5,341 nt of DNA from Pseudomonadaceae bacterium UBA836 (GTDB taxonomy: Bacteria; Pseudomonadota; Gammaproteobacteria; Pseudomonadales; Pseudomonadaceae): contig DBHE01000186.1 in the NCBI GenBank assembly GCA_002296055.1, forward strand, positions 1 to 5,341. Direction: 5' to 3'. Positions within the stretch are counted from its first letter, which is position 1. Each line of letters begins with the position of its first letter. The notes beneath the pieces are model-generated. The model saw only the letters and a program-made list of their open reading frames with translations, was not told the DNA's origin and did not search any database. The position numbers and the translations under genes were made by a program. This document shows positions 1-5,297 of this stretch, piece after piece.

Positions 1-930
1 CGCTTCACCTTCGGCAGCCTGGGTCTGGCCGACGGCATCCAGTTTGTGGTGCTGGTACTGGGCCTGTTCAGCGTCAGCGAAATCCTCATGCTGCTCGAGC
101 GCACCCATCAGGGTCAGGTGGCGGTCAAGGCTAGCGGGCGTATGCTGTTTAACCTCAAGGAAGGCGCCTTTGTACTGGCGACCAACCTGCGCAGCGGCGT
201 ATTGGGCTTTATCTTCGGCGTACTGCCGGGTGCCGGTGCAACCCTCGCCAGCGCCGTGAGCTATATGTCGGAGAAGCGTCTGGCCGGTGACAAGGGCCGC
301 TTCGGTGACGGCGACCTGCGCGGTCTGGCCGCGCCGGAAACCGCCAACAGCGCCTCGGCCTGCGGCTCGATGATCCCGATGCTGACCCTGGGTATTCCGG
401 GCTCCGGCACCACCGCGGTGATGCTAGGCGCACTGACGCTGTACAACATCACCCCCGGCCCGCTGCTGTTCCAGCACCAGCCCGACATCGTCTGGGGTCT
501 GATCGCCTCGCTGTTCGTCGCCAACATCATTCTGATCGTGATGAACGTGCCGCTGATCAAGGTGTTCACCCGCATCCTTGCTGTGCCGAGCTGGACCCTG
601 GTACCGGCCATCGCCATCATCACCTCGATTGGTGTTTACGCGGTACACGCGACCACCTTCGACCTGTTCCTGATGATCGCCATTGGCCTGTTCGGCTATC
701 TGCTGCGCAAGCTGGACTTCCCGCTGTCGGCGCTGCTGCTGGGCTTTATCCTCGGCCACATGATGGAGAGCAACCTGCGCCGTGCGCTGTCGATCTCCAA
801 CGGTGATCTGAGCATTCTGTTCTCCAGCCCCATCACCATCGGTCTGTGGGTGCTGGTTGCTGCCATGGTTGCGCTGCCGTTCTGGCGCCGCTACCGCGCC
901 AAGCGCAGCGCTGCGCTGGCCAGTGCCTGA
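1..930 (+). CDS. tctA: TctA-family permease of a tripartite tricarboxylate transporter (5' partial)
   Basis: The frame is open from base 1 to TGA at 928-930, giving the last 309 residues of a protein whose family is usually about 500 aa, so the N-terminus lies upstream of the window. Numbering from base 1, I see the TctA hallmarks GVLPGAG (73-79), then an EK...FGDGDLRG...APE stretch, and LGIPGSG (130-136) followed by a TPGP motif. Hydrophobic membrane segments follow near 163-183, 200-216, 222-235, 242-253 and 278-295, and the tail is basic. In this family TctA is the large inner-membrane subunit that moves a carboxylate delivered by the periplasmic TctC protein, with TctB as small membrane partner; those genes usually lie just upstream and would be outside the window. 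The substrate cannot be read from the sequence. The 3' end overlaps the AbrB-family gene by 8 nt, suggesting co-translation. Confidence 0.95.
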   Translation, partial: RFTFGSLGLADGIQFVVLVLGLFSVSEILMLLERTHQGQVAVKASGRMLFNLKEGAFVLATNLRSGVLGFIFGVLPGAGATLASAVSYMSEKRLAGDKGRFGDGDLRGLAAPETANSASACGSMIPMLTLGIPGSGTTAVMLGALTLYNITPGPLLFQHQPDIVWGLIASLFVANIILIVMNVPLIKVFTRILAVPSWTLVPAIAIITSIGVYAVHATTFDLFLMIAIGLFGYLLRKLDFPLSALLLGFILGHMMESNLRRALSISNGDLSILFSSPITIGLWVLVAAMVALPFWRRYRAKRSAALASA

Positions 931-1960
931 GCGCCTGCGTAGTACCCTGCTGTTTCTCAGCGCACCGCTGGCCGGTGCGCTGGGCGGCCTGCTAGCCAGC
1001 CTGGCCAACTGGCCGCTGCCATGGATGACCGGCTCACTGCTGGCGGTCATCCTGCTGCGCTGCAGCGGTTGCCTGTGCAGCCCGCCACCGGGCTCGCGGC
1101 AAACCGGCCAGCTGATCGTCGCCTGCGCCATCGGCCTGCACTTCACCACCCCCGTGTTTGCCCAGATGCTCAGCCACCTTGGCCTGATCGTCCTGGGTGC
1201 CTGCGGCACCTTTCTGCTCAGCCTGATCGGCATCAACCTGCTGACCCGCGCCGGCTACGACCGCGCCACCGCGTACTTCGCCAGCATGCCCGGCGGCGCC
1301 AGCGAGATGGCGGTGATCGGCGCACGGCATAGCGCGGGCATCGCCAACGTGGTCGCGGCCCACAGCCTGCGTCTGCTGATGGTGGTGCTGCTGATTCCGG
1401 CGCTGTTCACCTGGAGCCTGCCGGCGGTCGATGCACCCGCGCCGCTACCCACCGACCTGCCGACCCTGGCCTGGCTGATTCCGCTCGGCGCGCTGCTGGC
1501 CCTGCTGATGCGCCGCCTGCGCCAGCCCAACCCGTGGATGCTCGGGCCGCTGATCGTTTGCGCCAGTGCCGGCGTGCTGCTGGATATCGAAATCGCCCTG
1601 CCACCCGGCGCCAGCGATGCCGGCCAGTGGCTGATCGGCAGTGCGCTGGGCTGCCATTTTGACCGCGCCTTCTTCCGCAAGGCACCGACGTTTCTGCTGC
1701 GCGTGCTGTGCTTCACCCTGCTGGCGATGCTGGTCGCCGCGGGCGCGGCGCTGTTGCTCGCCCAACTGGGCAGCGTCGACCGCACCAGCCTGATGCTCGG
1801 CATGATGCCCGGCGGCATCACCGAGCTGTGCCTGACCGCCGAAGCGCTGCATTTGTCGGTTGCGGTGGTCACCGCGCTGCAGGTGTTGCGGTTGTTTTTG
1901 GTGATGTTTTTGGCGGAGCCGTTGTTTGTGTTGTGGCAGAGGTTTTGGCCGGAGCGATAG
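923..1960 (+). CDS. AbrB-family integral membrane protein with internal duplication
   Basis: The protein has 345 aa if it starts at GTG 923, which overlaps the tctA stop codon (GTGCCTGA). A TTG at 857 would add 22 residues that read as out-of-frame tctA sequence (WLRCRSGAATAPSA), and the ATG at 1025 would remove the first conserved membrane segment, so GTG 923 fits best, although no good Shine-Dalgarno is visible before it. The protein is very hydrophobic and made of two similar halves: PWMTGSL (33-39) and MPGGASEM (122-129) in the first match PWMLGPL (204-210) and MPGGITEL (295-302) in the second, with offsets of about 171-173 residues. This is the AbrB duplication family (TIGR03082-type), often annotated as 'ammonia monooxygenase' or 'AbrB regulator', names I would not trust. 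It is unrelated to the Bacillus DNA-binding AbrB. Function is unknown; the tctA overlap suggests a transport-related role. The last 26 codons use TTG and TTT unlike the rest of the gene. Confidence 0.9.
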   Translation: MPERLRSTLLFLSAPLAGALGGLLASLANWPLPWMTGSLLAVILLRCSGCLCSPPPGSRQTGQLIVACAIGLHFTTPVFAQMLSHLGLIVLGACGTFLLSLIGINLLTRAGYDRATAYFASMPGGASEMAVIGARHSAGIANVVAAHSLRLLMVVLLIPALFTWSLPAVDAPAPLPTDLPTLAWLIPLGALLALLMRRLRQPNPWMLGPLIVCASAGVLLDIEIALPPGASDAGQWLIGSALGCHFDRAFFRKAPTFLLRVLCFTLLAMLVAAGAALLLAQLGSVDRTSLMLGMMPGGITELCLTAEALHLSVAVVTALQVLRLFLVMFLAEPLFVLWQRFWPER

Positions 1961-2020
1961 CGCTCCCGCTCGGCCATGATGGCTCCCAAGCCGAGTTTGG
2001 CTACCATCGGGGGGGGCGCT
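1959..2020. repeat. Inverted repeat just after the AbrB-family gene (possible transcript end structure)
   Basis: Bases 1959-1967 can pair with 2012-2020 (nine pairs, one G-U), enclosing further palindromes: GCCATGATGGC at 1973-1983, and CTCGGC (1969-1974) against GCCGAG (1990-1995). It begins inside the stop codon of the AbrB-family gene. There is no T-run after it on either strand, so it is not a textbook Rho-independent terminator. It could protect the mRNA 3' end or be a dispersed palindromic repeat. The pairing is seen by eye only. Confidence 0.4.
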
Positions 2021-2050
2021 GGCAAGACGTGATGAATGCACGGACCAACT

Positions 2051-2263
2051 CCCCGTTTACGCGGGCGAGTAGCGCAGATTTATCGGGAAAAAGAGTCGCA
2101 GCATGTCTGAGGAGCGAAGCGACGAGTTCTGCGACTCACCTCGCCGGCCACCCCGATAAATCGAGCAACGCAGCGAACCCGAAGGGCCGCGTAGTCGGGT
2201 GCCCCGGGGGATCGCTAAGGGGGGCTGGGCAAGCAGCCCCCTTTGGCTCGCCGTAAAAGGCGA
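2051..2263. repeat. Hairpin-rich intergenic element, candidate dispersed repeat
   Basis: This stretch has no convincing gene but a chain of inverted repeats. The first is nested: the outer arms GATTTATCGGG (2077-2087) and CCCGATAAATC (2152-2162) pair perfectly over 11 bp, and the inner arms GAGTCGCAG (2093-2101) and CTGCGACTC (2129-2137) pair perfectly over 9 bp. Next come ACCCGA/TCGGGT (2177-2182 with 2195-2200), the palindrome CCCCGGGG (2202-2209), a strong hairpin at 2217-2244, and TCGCC/GGCGA (2248-2252 with 2259-2263). The minus strand holds a 78-codon open frame here, but its peptide looks like translated repeat. Similar sequences, as I remember, give spurious 'hypothetical proteins' in pseudomonads. 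It could be a non-autonomous mobile element or a structured RNA; element ends are not certain. Confidence 0.55.
2217..2244. terminator. Strong GC hairpin, possible terminator
   Basis: AAGGGGGGCTG (2217-2227) pairs with CAGCCCCCTTT (2234-2244) over 11 positions, one of them G-U, around a 6-nt loop. It is the most stable simple hairpin in the 1961-2404 gap and could end plus-strand transcription from the tctA/AbrB-family unit before the TetR promoter. Only three T follow the plus-strand stem, so an intrinsic terminator is not assured. It may simply be part of the surrounding repeat. Confidence 0.4.
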
Positions 2264-2321
2264 AAAGCAAACCCTCCACCAGCACCACAGCAAATAAAAA
2301 ATCCCTACGTCCTGACAGGCA

Positions 2322-2370
2322 TTCCCACGCAGAGCGTGACGCTCAGCAGCAGCTATTGCACATCACGCTT
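2322..2370 (-). repeat. Degenerate inverted copy of the 4358-4465 repeat end
   Basis: Bases 2322-2338 (TTCCCACGCAGAGCGTG) match the reverse complement of 4369-4385 at 16 of 17 positions, and 2361-2370 (CATCACGCTT) equals the reverse complement of 4354-4363 exactly. In the 4354-4385 copy these blocks are 5 nt apart, here 22 nt, so this looks like a decayed or rearranged end of the same repeat in opposite orientation. CACGC/GCGTG (2326-2330 with 2334-2338) still forms a small hairpin. Its downstream edge touches the -35 of the TetR promoter. Confidence 0.5.
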
Positions 2371-2397
2371 TACTCCATAGACCGATCGGTCTATAAA
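2369..2397 (+). promoter_or_regulatory. Probable sigma-70 promoter of the TetR operon
   Basis: TTTACT (2369-2374, 4/6 to TTGACA) and TATAAA (2392-2397, 5/6 to TATAAT) are separated by 17 bp. A start of transcription about 7 nt after the -10 would fall at or within a base or two of the ATG at 2405, which implies a leaderless or nearly leaderless message. This fits the lack of a Shine-Dalgarno sequence before that ATG. The spacer is almost filled by the 18-bp palindrome. It is a prediction from consensus only. Confidence 0.55.
2377..2394. promoter_or_regulatory. TetR-family operator, 18-bp perfect palindrome
   Basis: ATAGACCGATCGGTCTAT is a perfect 18-bp palindrome ending 10 bp before the regulator start codon. 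The TAGACC...GGTCTA core resembles operators I recall for LmrA/YxaF(QdoR)-type and NemR-type TetR regulators, which fits the family of the adjacent gene. It sits within the -35/-10 spacer and touches the first bases of the -10, so bound repressor would block RNA polymerase. Autoregulation of the three-gene operon is the natural reading. I found no second copy of this palindrome in the window. Confidence 0.85.
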
Positions 2398-2404
2398 TAG
2401 CGCC

Positions 2405-2998
2405 ATGAGCAAAGAAGATAGCCGCAAAATTCTCGTCAAAACCATGCAGAGCGCCTTGCAAAGCAAGGGACTCCACGGCGTCGGTTTGAGCGAGATTCTG
2501 AAAACCGCCGGGTTGCCCAAGGGCAGCCTGTACTACCACTTTCCCGGCGGGAAGGAAGAACTGGCGCTGGCCGCCATTGCCAACGCCGAGCAGGAGATGG
2601 CGCGGTTTCTGGAGCAGGTGTTTGCCCGCTTTGATGACCCGCTGGACGCCCTCGCCGCCTGGATCGACAGCGCCCTGCAGCGCATCAGCGCCAGCCGCTT
2701 CAAACTTGGCTGCCCGCTGGCCGCCGCCGCGCTCGACTGCTCGCCCGACGACACCGACCTGCTGCTCGCGCTGCACGGCGCCTTCACCAACCTGCGTGAT
2801 CAGTTGGCCGGGCATATCAGCCGTGCCGGCTTCCCGACTGACGCTGCCACCGACCTCGCCGTGCTGGTACTGACCAGCTACGAAGGCGGCCTGATGATGG
2901 CCCGCGCCGCCGGCAGCACCGACCCTATCGAACGCGCCTTCCGAGCCCTGCTCAGCCACGTTCGCCTGCAACAGAAGGAACTCGCCCATGGCCACTGA
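2405..2998 (+). CDS. TetR-family transcriptional regulator, LmrA/YxaF-like
   Basis: This 197-aa protein is of usual TetR length. The N-terminal DNA-binding domain covers about residues 1-50: a first helix after MSKEDSRKIL, then the helix-turn-helix GLSEILKTAGLPKGSLYYHF (27-46) and PGGKEEL. The SLYYHFPGGKEEL block and the later LGCPLAAAALD (101-111) are typical of the LmrA/YxaF branch. The C-terminal domain should bind a small-molecule inducer; Cys103 and Cys112 lie in it and could be redox- or electrophile-sensitive, which is speculation. The ATG at 2405 keeps the family-typical SKED start but has no Shine-Dalgarno, and the promoter spacing suggests leaderless translation. The 3' end overlaps the hydrolase gene by 11 nt. 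Likely role: repressor of its own operon through the palindrome at 2377-2394. Ligand unknown. Confidence 0.93.
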   Translation: MSKEDSRKILVKTMQSALQSKGLHGVGLSEILKTAGLPKGSLYYHFPGGKEELALAAIANAEQEMARFLEQVFARFDDPLDALAAWIDSALQRISASRFKLGCPLAAAALDCSPDDTDLLLALHGAFTNLRDQLAGHISRAGFPTDAATDLAVLVLTSYEGGLMMARAAGSTDPIERAFRALLSHVRLQQKELAHGH

Positions 2999-3890
2999 CC
3001 CACTCGCTCCGCGCGCCCTCAAGCTGACCGCCGCCGACGGCTATCCACTGGCCGCCACCCTGTATCCGGCCAGCAAACCCGTTGGCCAGATTCTGGTCGG
3101 CAGCGCCACCGGTGTACCGCAGGGCTTTTACCGCCGCTTTGCCGAGTACGCCGCCAGCCGTGGCTACACCACGCTGACGCTGGACTATCGCGGCATCGGC
3201 GCCTCGGCCCCGGCCAGCCTCAAGGGCTTTGAGATGGATTATCTGGACTGGGCCGATAAAGACCTGGCCGCGGGCGTGGACTACCTCAGCCAGTCAGATC
3301 TGCCGCTGTATCTGGTGGGCCATTCCTTCGGTGGCCACGCCTTTGGCCTGCTGCCCAACCGCGACGCCATCACCGCCGTGCACACCTTCGGCACCGGCGC
3401 CGGCTGGCATGGCTGGATGCCCAAGGGCGAGAGCCGCAAGGTGCAGTTCATGTGGAATCTGGTGCTGCCGCTGATTGTGCGCATCAAGGGTTATCAGGCC
3501 TGGAACTGGCTCGGCATGGGTGAAGACCTGCCAAAAGGGGTCTACCGCGACTGGAAGCACTGGTGCCGCTACCCGCGCTACTTCTTCGAAGACCCAAAAA
3601 TGGCTTGGCTGACTGACCACTTTGCCGCCGTGCGCACCCCTATCAAGGCGGCCGTGTCGCTGGATGACCTGTGGGCAGGCCCGGCCTCACGCGATGCCTT
3701 TATGAGCGCCTTTACCGGCGCCGATTATCAGGCTCAGGACATTGACCCCAAAGCCATCGGCCTCAAGCCGTTGGGCCATATGGGTTACTTCCGTGCCTAC
3801 GCCGAACCGCTCTGGCGCGATGCGCTGGACTGGTTCGCCCACTATCCGGCCGTTGCCCAGGCAGCGCCACGACACAAGGAAACAGCATGA
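2988..3890 (+). CDS. Alpha/beta hydrolase, COG4757-like
   Basis: This is a 300-aa cytoplasmic protein without signal peptide. Residues about 33-70 look like the start of the alpha/beta hydrolase core (GQILVGSATGV, then TLTLDYRGIGAS). The nucleophile elbow is GHSFGG (111-116) with Ser113. The probable acid is Asp226 or Asp227 in SLDDLWAGP, and the probable catalytic His is His264 in LGHMGYF near the C-terminus, so the triad looks complete. A Trp-rich middle region (about 140-200) would form the cap that shapes the substrate pocket. Overall it fits the uncharacterised COG4757/UCP037442 hydrolases; the substrate, probably an ester, is not known. The ATG at 2988 lies inside the end of the TetR gene with AGAAGGAA (2973-2980) 7 nt upstream, so translation is probably coupled. 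The same arrangement follows downstream, where the thioesterase ATG overlaps this stop. Confidence 0.92.
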   Translation: MATDPLAPRALKLTAADGYPLAATLYPASKPVGQILVGSATGVPQGFYRRFAEYAASRGYTTLTLDYRGIGASAPASLKGFEMDYLDWADKDLAAGVDYLSQSDLPLYLVGHSFGGHAFGLLPNRDAITAVHTFGTGAGWHGWMPKGESRKVQFMWNLVLPLIVRIKGYQAWNWLGMGEDLPKGVYRDWKHWCRYPRYFFEDPKMAWLTDHFAAVRTPIKAAVSLDDLWAGPASRDAFMSAFTGADYQAQDIDPKAIGLKPLGHMGYFRAYAEPLWRDALDWFAHYPAVAQAAPRHKETA

Positions 3891-4318
3891 ACCCGAAAGA
3901 CATGACCGGCCTGCAGATCATGCAAGCCGCTGCCGCTGGCCACCTGCCGATTGCGCCGATTGCCAAGACCATCCCGATGCAGGTCAAGCTGGCCGAAGAG
4001 GGCCGCGTGGTGTTTGAAGCCACCGCCGACGAAAGCCACACCAACCCGTTGGGCGGCGTGCACGGTGGCTTTGCTGCCACCGTGATGGACTCGGTCACCG
4101 GCTGCTCCGCGCACACCACCCTGGGCGCGGGCGAAGGCTACGGCACCATCGAACTGAACGTGAAGATGTGCAAACCGGTGCCGTTCAACAAAACCCTGAT
4201 TGCCGAAGGCAAGGTCATCAACAAAACCCGCCGCCTGATCATCAGCGAAGGCTACCTGCGGGACGAGAACGGCTCGCTGTATGCCTATGCCACAGCGACC
4301 AATATGATTCTCAGCTGA
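3887..4318 (+). CDS. PaaI-type hotdog-fold acyl-CoA thioesterase
   Basis: This 143-aa protein has the length and motif of the PaaI/YbgC-like 4HBT superfamily. The signature is HTNPLGGVHGGFAATVMDSV (51-70), with Asn53, His59-Gly60-Gly61 and Asp68 at the positions where PaaI-type enzymes bind the thioester and activate water. The second half (ELNVKMCKPVP, then GKVINKTRRLIISEGYL and a final ATATNMIL strand) is the usual antiparallel sheet. The family hydrolyses acyl- or aryl-acyl-CoA thioesters and works as a dimer or tetramer in the cytoplasm; the actual acyl group is unknown. The start ATG overlaps the hydrolase stop (ATGA, 3887-3890), with AAGGA (3876-3880) 6 nt before it. It is the last gene of the TetR operon and suggests that the operon handles an acyl compound. 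Confidence 0.93.
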   Translation: MNPKDMTGLQIMQAAAAGHLPIAPIAKTIPMQVKLAEEGRVVFEATADESHTNPLGGVHGGFAATVMDSVTGCSAHTTLGAGEGYGTIELNVKMCKPVPFNKTLIAEGKVINKTRRLIISEGYLRDENGSLYAYATATNMILS

Positions 4319-4357
4319 GAGCTGCAAGCCATAAGCTTCAAGCCGCAAGCTCCAAGC
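4319..4357. repeat. Short AGC/CAAGC-rich repeat after the thioesterase gene
   Basis: Directly after the stop codon there are irregular copies of a GC(T)NCAAGC unit: GCTGCAAGC (4321-4329), GCTTCAAGC (4335-4343) and GCTCCAAGC (4349-4357). I recall similar degenerate repeats in Pseudomonas intergenic DNA, often next to the palindromic element that follows here. No coding or regulatory role is apparent. Confidence 0.5.
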
Positions 4358-4465
4358 GTGATGGTTCCCACGCTCCGCGTGGGAACCCGACTACCAGGAC
4401 GCTCTGCGTCCGAACCGACGTCCATGCACATTGGCATGGCGGACGCTGAGCGCGGGAACCGTCAC
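4358..4465. repeat. Palindromic repeat element with terminal inverted repeats, MITE-like
   Basis: The 23-nt ends (4358-4380 and the reverse complement of 4443-4465) agree at 20 positions and share GGTTCCC. Inside are perfect hairpins: GGTTCCCACGC (4363-4373) with GCGTGGGAACC (4377-4387), 11 bp around a 3-nt loop; GGACGC/GCGTCC (4397-4402 with 4406-4411); and CCATGC/GCATGG (4422-4427 with 4434-4439). The cloverleaf-like plan suggests a dispersed non-autonomous element. As I recall, the GTTCCCACGC...GCGTGGGAAC core is common in Pseudomonas and some other genomes. It lies between convergent genes, so it may act as a two-way transcription stop, but no T-tracts are present. The right end includes the stop codon of the DJ-1 gene. 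Confidence 0.75.
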
Positions 4466-5154
4466 ACCCCCGGCAACACCTTCAACAGCGTCAGCAACTC
4501 ACGCGCCGCCTTCTCGGAAGACGCCGGGTTCTGCCCGGTGACCAGCAGGCCATCGACCAGCACATACTCGCCCCAGTCTTCGCCTTTGCTGTAAACGCCG
4601 CCCTTTTCCTTCAGCGCGTCTTCCAGCAGGAAGGGCACAATGTCGCTCAGGCCCACGCCGTCTTCCTCAGAGTTGGAGAAGCCGGTCACCCGCTTGGCGC
4701 CGACCAGCGCTTCGCCGTCTTTGCCCTTGGCGTTAACCAAGGCCGCCGGTGCGTGACACACCGCGCCAATCGGTTTGTCCGCCTTGGCAAAGGCTTCCAG
4801 CAGCGCCAGCGAATCCGCATCCTGGTTAAGGTCCCACATGGGGCCGTGGCCGCCGGGGTAGAACACCGCGTCAAAGTCCTTGGCCGACACCTCACTCAGT
4901 TTGAGGGTCTGCGCCAGCTGCGCCTGGGCGGCGCTGTCGGCGTCAAAGCGCTTGGTTGCCTCGGTCTGCGCATCCGGCTCGGCGCTCTTTGGGTCCAGCG
5001 GCGGCTGGCCGCCCTTGGGCGAGGCCAGGGTGATCTCGGCACCGGCATCGCGCAGCACGTAATAGGGCGCGGCAAACTCCTCCAGCCAGAAGCCAGTCTT
5101 GTTACCGGTATCGCCAAGCTTGTCGTGTGAGGTGAGAACCATGAGAATCTTCAT
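4462..5154 (-). CDS. DJ-1/PfpI superfamily protein, Hsp31-like class I glutamine amidotransferase-type
   Basis: The protein has 230 aa from ATG 5152-5154, preceded on its strand by GAGAGGAG ending 4 nt before the ATG. An upstream in-frame ATG at 5223 would add 23 non-conserved residues and ignore this ribosome site. The N-terminus (MKILMVLTSHDKLGDTG, then a TGFWLEE block) and ITLASPKGGQPPLDPKS are typical of Hsp31-like members. The nucleophile elbow is AVCHAPAAL with Cys133-His134; Glu26 is the likely partner glutamate near the cysteine. FYPGGHGPMWDL (98-109), TGFSNSEE (157-164) and TGQNPASS (206-213) are further family motifs. Members include glutathione-independent glyoxalase (methylglyoxal to lactate), chaperones and deglycases; which applies here cannot be decided. 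It is convergent with the TetR operon, so not co-transcribed. Its stop codon lies in the right end of the neighbouring repeat. Confidence 0.93.
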   Translation of the reverse strand: MKILMVLTSHDKLGDTGNKTGFWLEEFAAPYYVLRDAGAEITLASPKGGQPPLDPKSAEPDAQTEATKRFDADSAAQAQLAQTLKLSEVSAKDFDAVFYPGGHGPMWDLNQDADSLALLEAFAKADKPIGAVCHAPAALVNAKGKDGEALVGAKRVTGFSNSEEDGVGLSDIVPFLLEDALKEKGGVYSKGEDWGEYVLVDGLLVTGQNPASSEKAARELLTLLKVLPGV

Positions 5155-5297
5155 ATCGCTCCTCTCTGCAATCGATGAACTAAGGGCTGTGACGCGAAAG
5201 CGCGGCAAACAGCATGAATACACAGTAAATCCGGCAGCAATCGACGCAAATGGTTCAGTTTCGCCAGGCCGGTGACAGCACAGGACAACCAGCAGCC
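5155..5297. promoter_or_regulatory. Divergent intergenic region between the DJ-1 gene and pxpA
   Basis: This 143-bp gap must hold the promoter of the DJ-1 gene and, unless pxpA has another source of transcription, that of pxpA. I could not find a convincing -35/-10 pair on either strand. Visible details are the ribosome site of the DJ-1 gene (5159-5166), a small CGC-GAAA-GCG hairpin near 5191-5200, and two near-identical 10-mers, GCAATCGATG (5168-5177) and GCAATCGACG (5237-5246), 69 bp apart, of unknown meaning. Confidence 0.5.

Noticed and set aside
857..922. TTG start 22 codons upstream for the AbrB-family gene.
   Set aside because: The extra residues read as a shifted translation of the end of tctA; GTG 923 at the tctA stop gives the expected N-terminus.
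424..1236. Long minus-strand open frame (270 codons) across tctA and the AbrB-family gene.
   Set aside because: It is antisense to two well-supported genes, and its peptide is rich in Gln, Arg and His as expected from antisense frames in high-GC DNA.
1255..2041. Minus-strand open frames of about 200-256 codons opposite the AbrB-family gene.
   Set aside because: Low-complexity composition, no motifs, and full overlap with a gene having clear duplicated family motifs.
1708..2256. Plus-strand open frame of 182 codons running from the AbrB-family gene into the gap.
   Set aside because: It is in another frame of a real gene and then reads through repeat sequence; no domain is seen.
2057..2293. 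Minus-strand open frame of 78 codons in the gap before the TetR gene.
   Set aside because: It coincides with the chain of inverted repeats, has no recognisable domain or ribosome site, and looks like translated repeat DNA.
1961..2404. tRNA, CRISPR array or integron attC site in the hairpin-rich gap.
   Set aside because: No cloverleaf with conserved tRNA bases, no regularly spaced direct repeats, and no paired RYYYAAC/GTTRRRY core sites were found.
2363..3022. Minus-strand open frame of 219 codons opposite the TetR gene.
   Set aside because: Antisense shadow of the TetR gene; its Gly/Ala/Gln-rich peptide has no family features.
4358..4594. Plus-strand open frame of 78 codons through the palindromic element.
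   Set aside because: It reads the repeat and then the antisense of the DJ-1 gene; this type of peptide is a familiar repeat artefact.
5155..5223. Upstream ATG (5223) for the DJ-1 gene.
   Set aside because: The good ribosome site lies before the ATG at 5154, and family proteins begin at MKILMVLTS; the 23-residue extension is not family-like.
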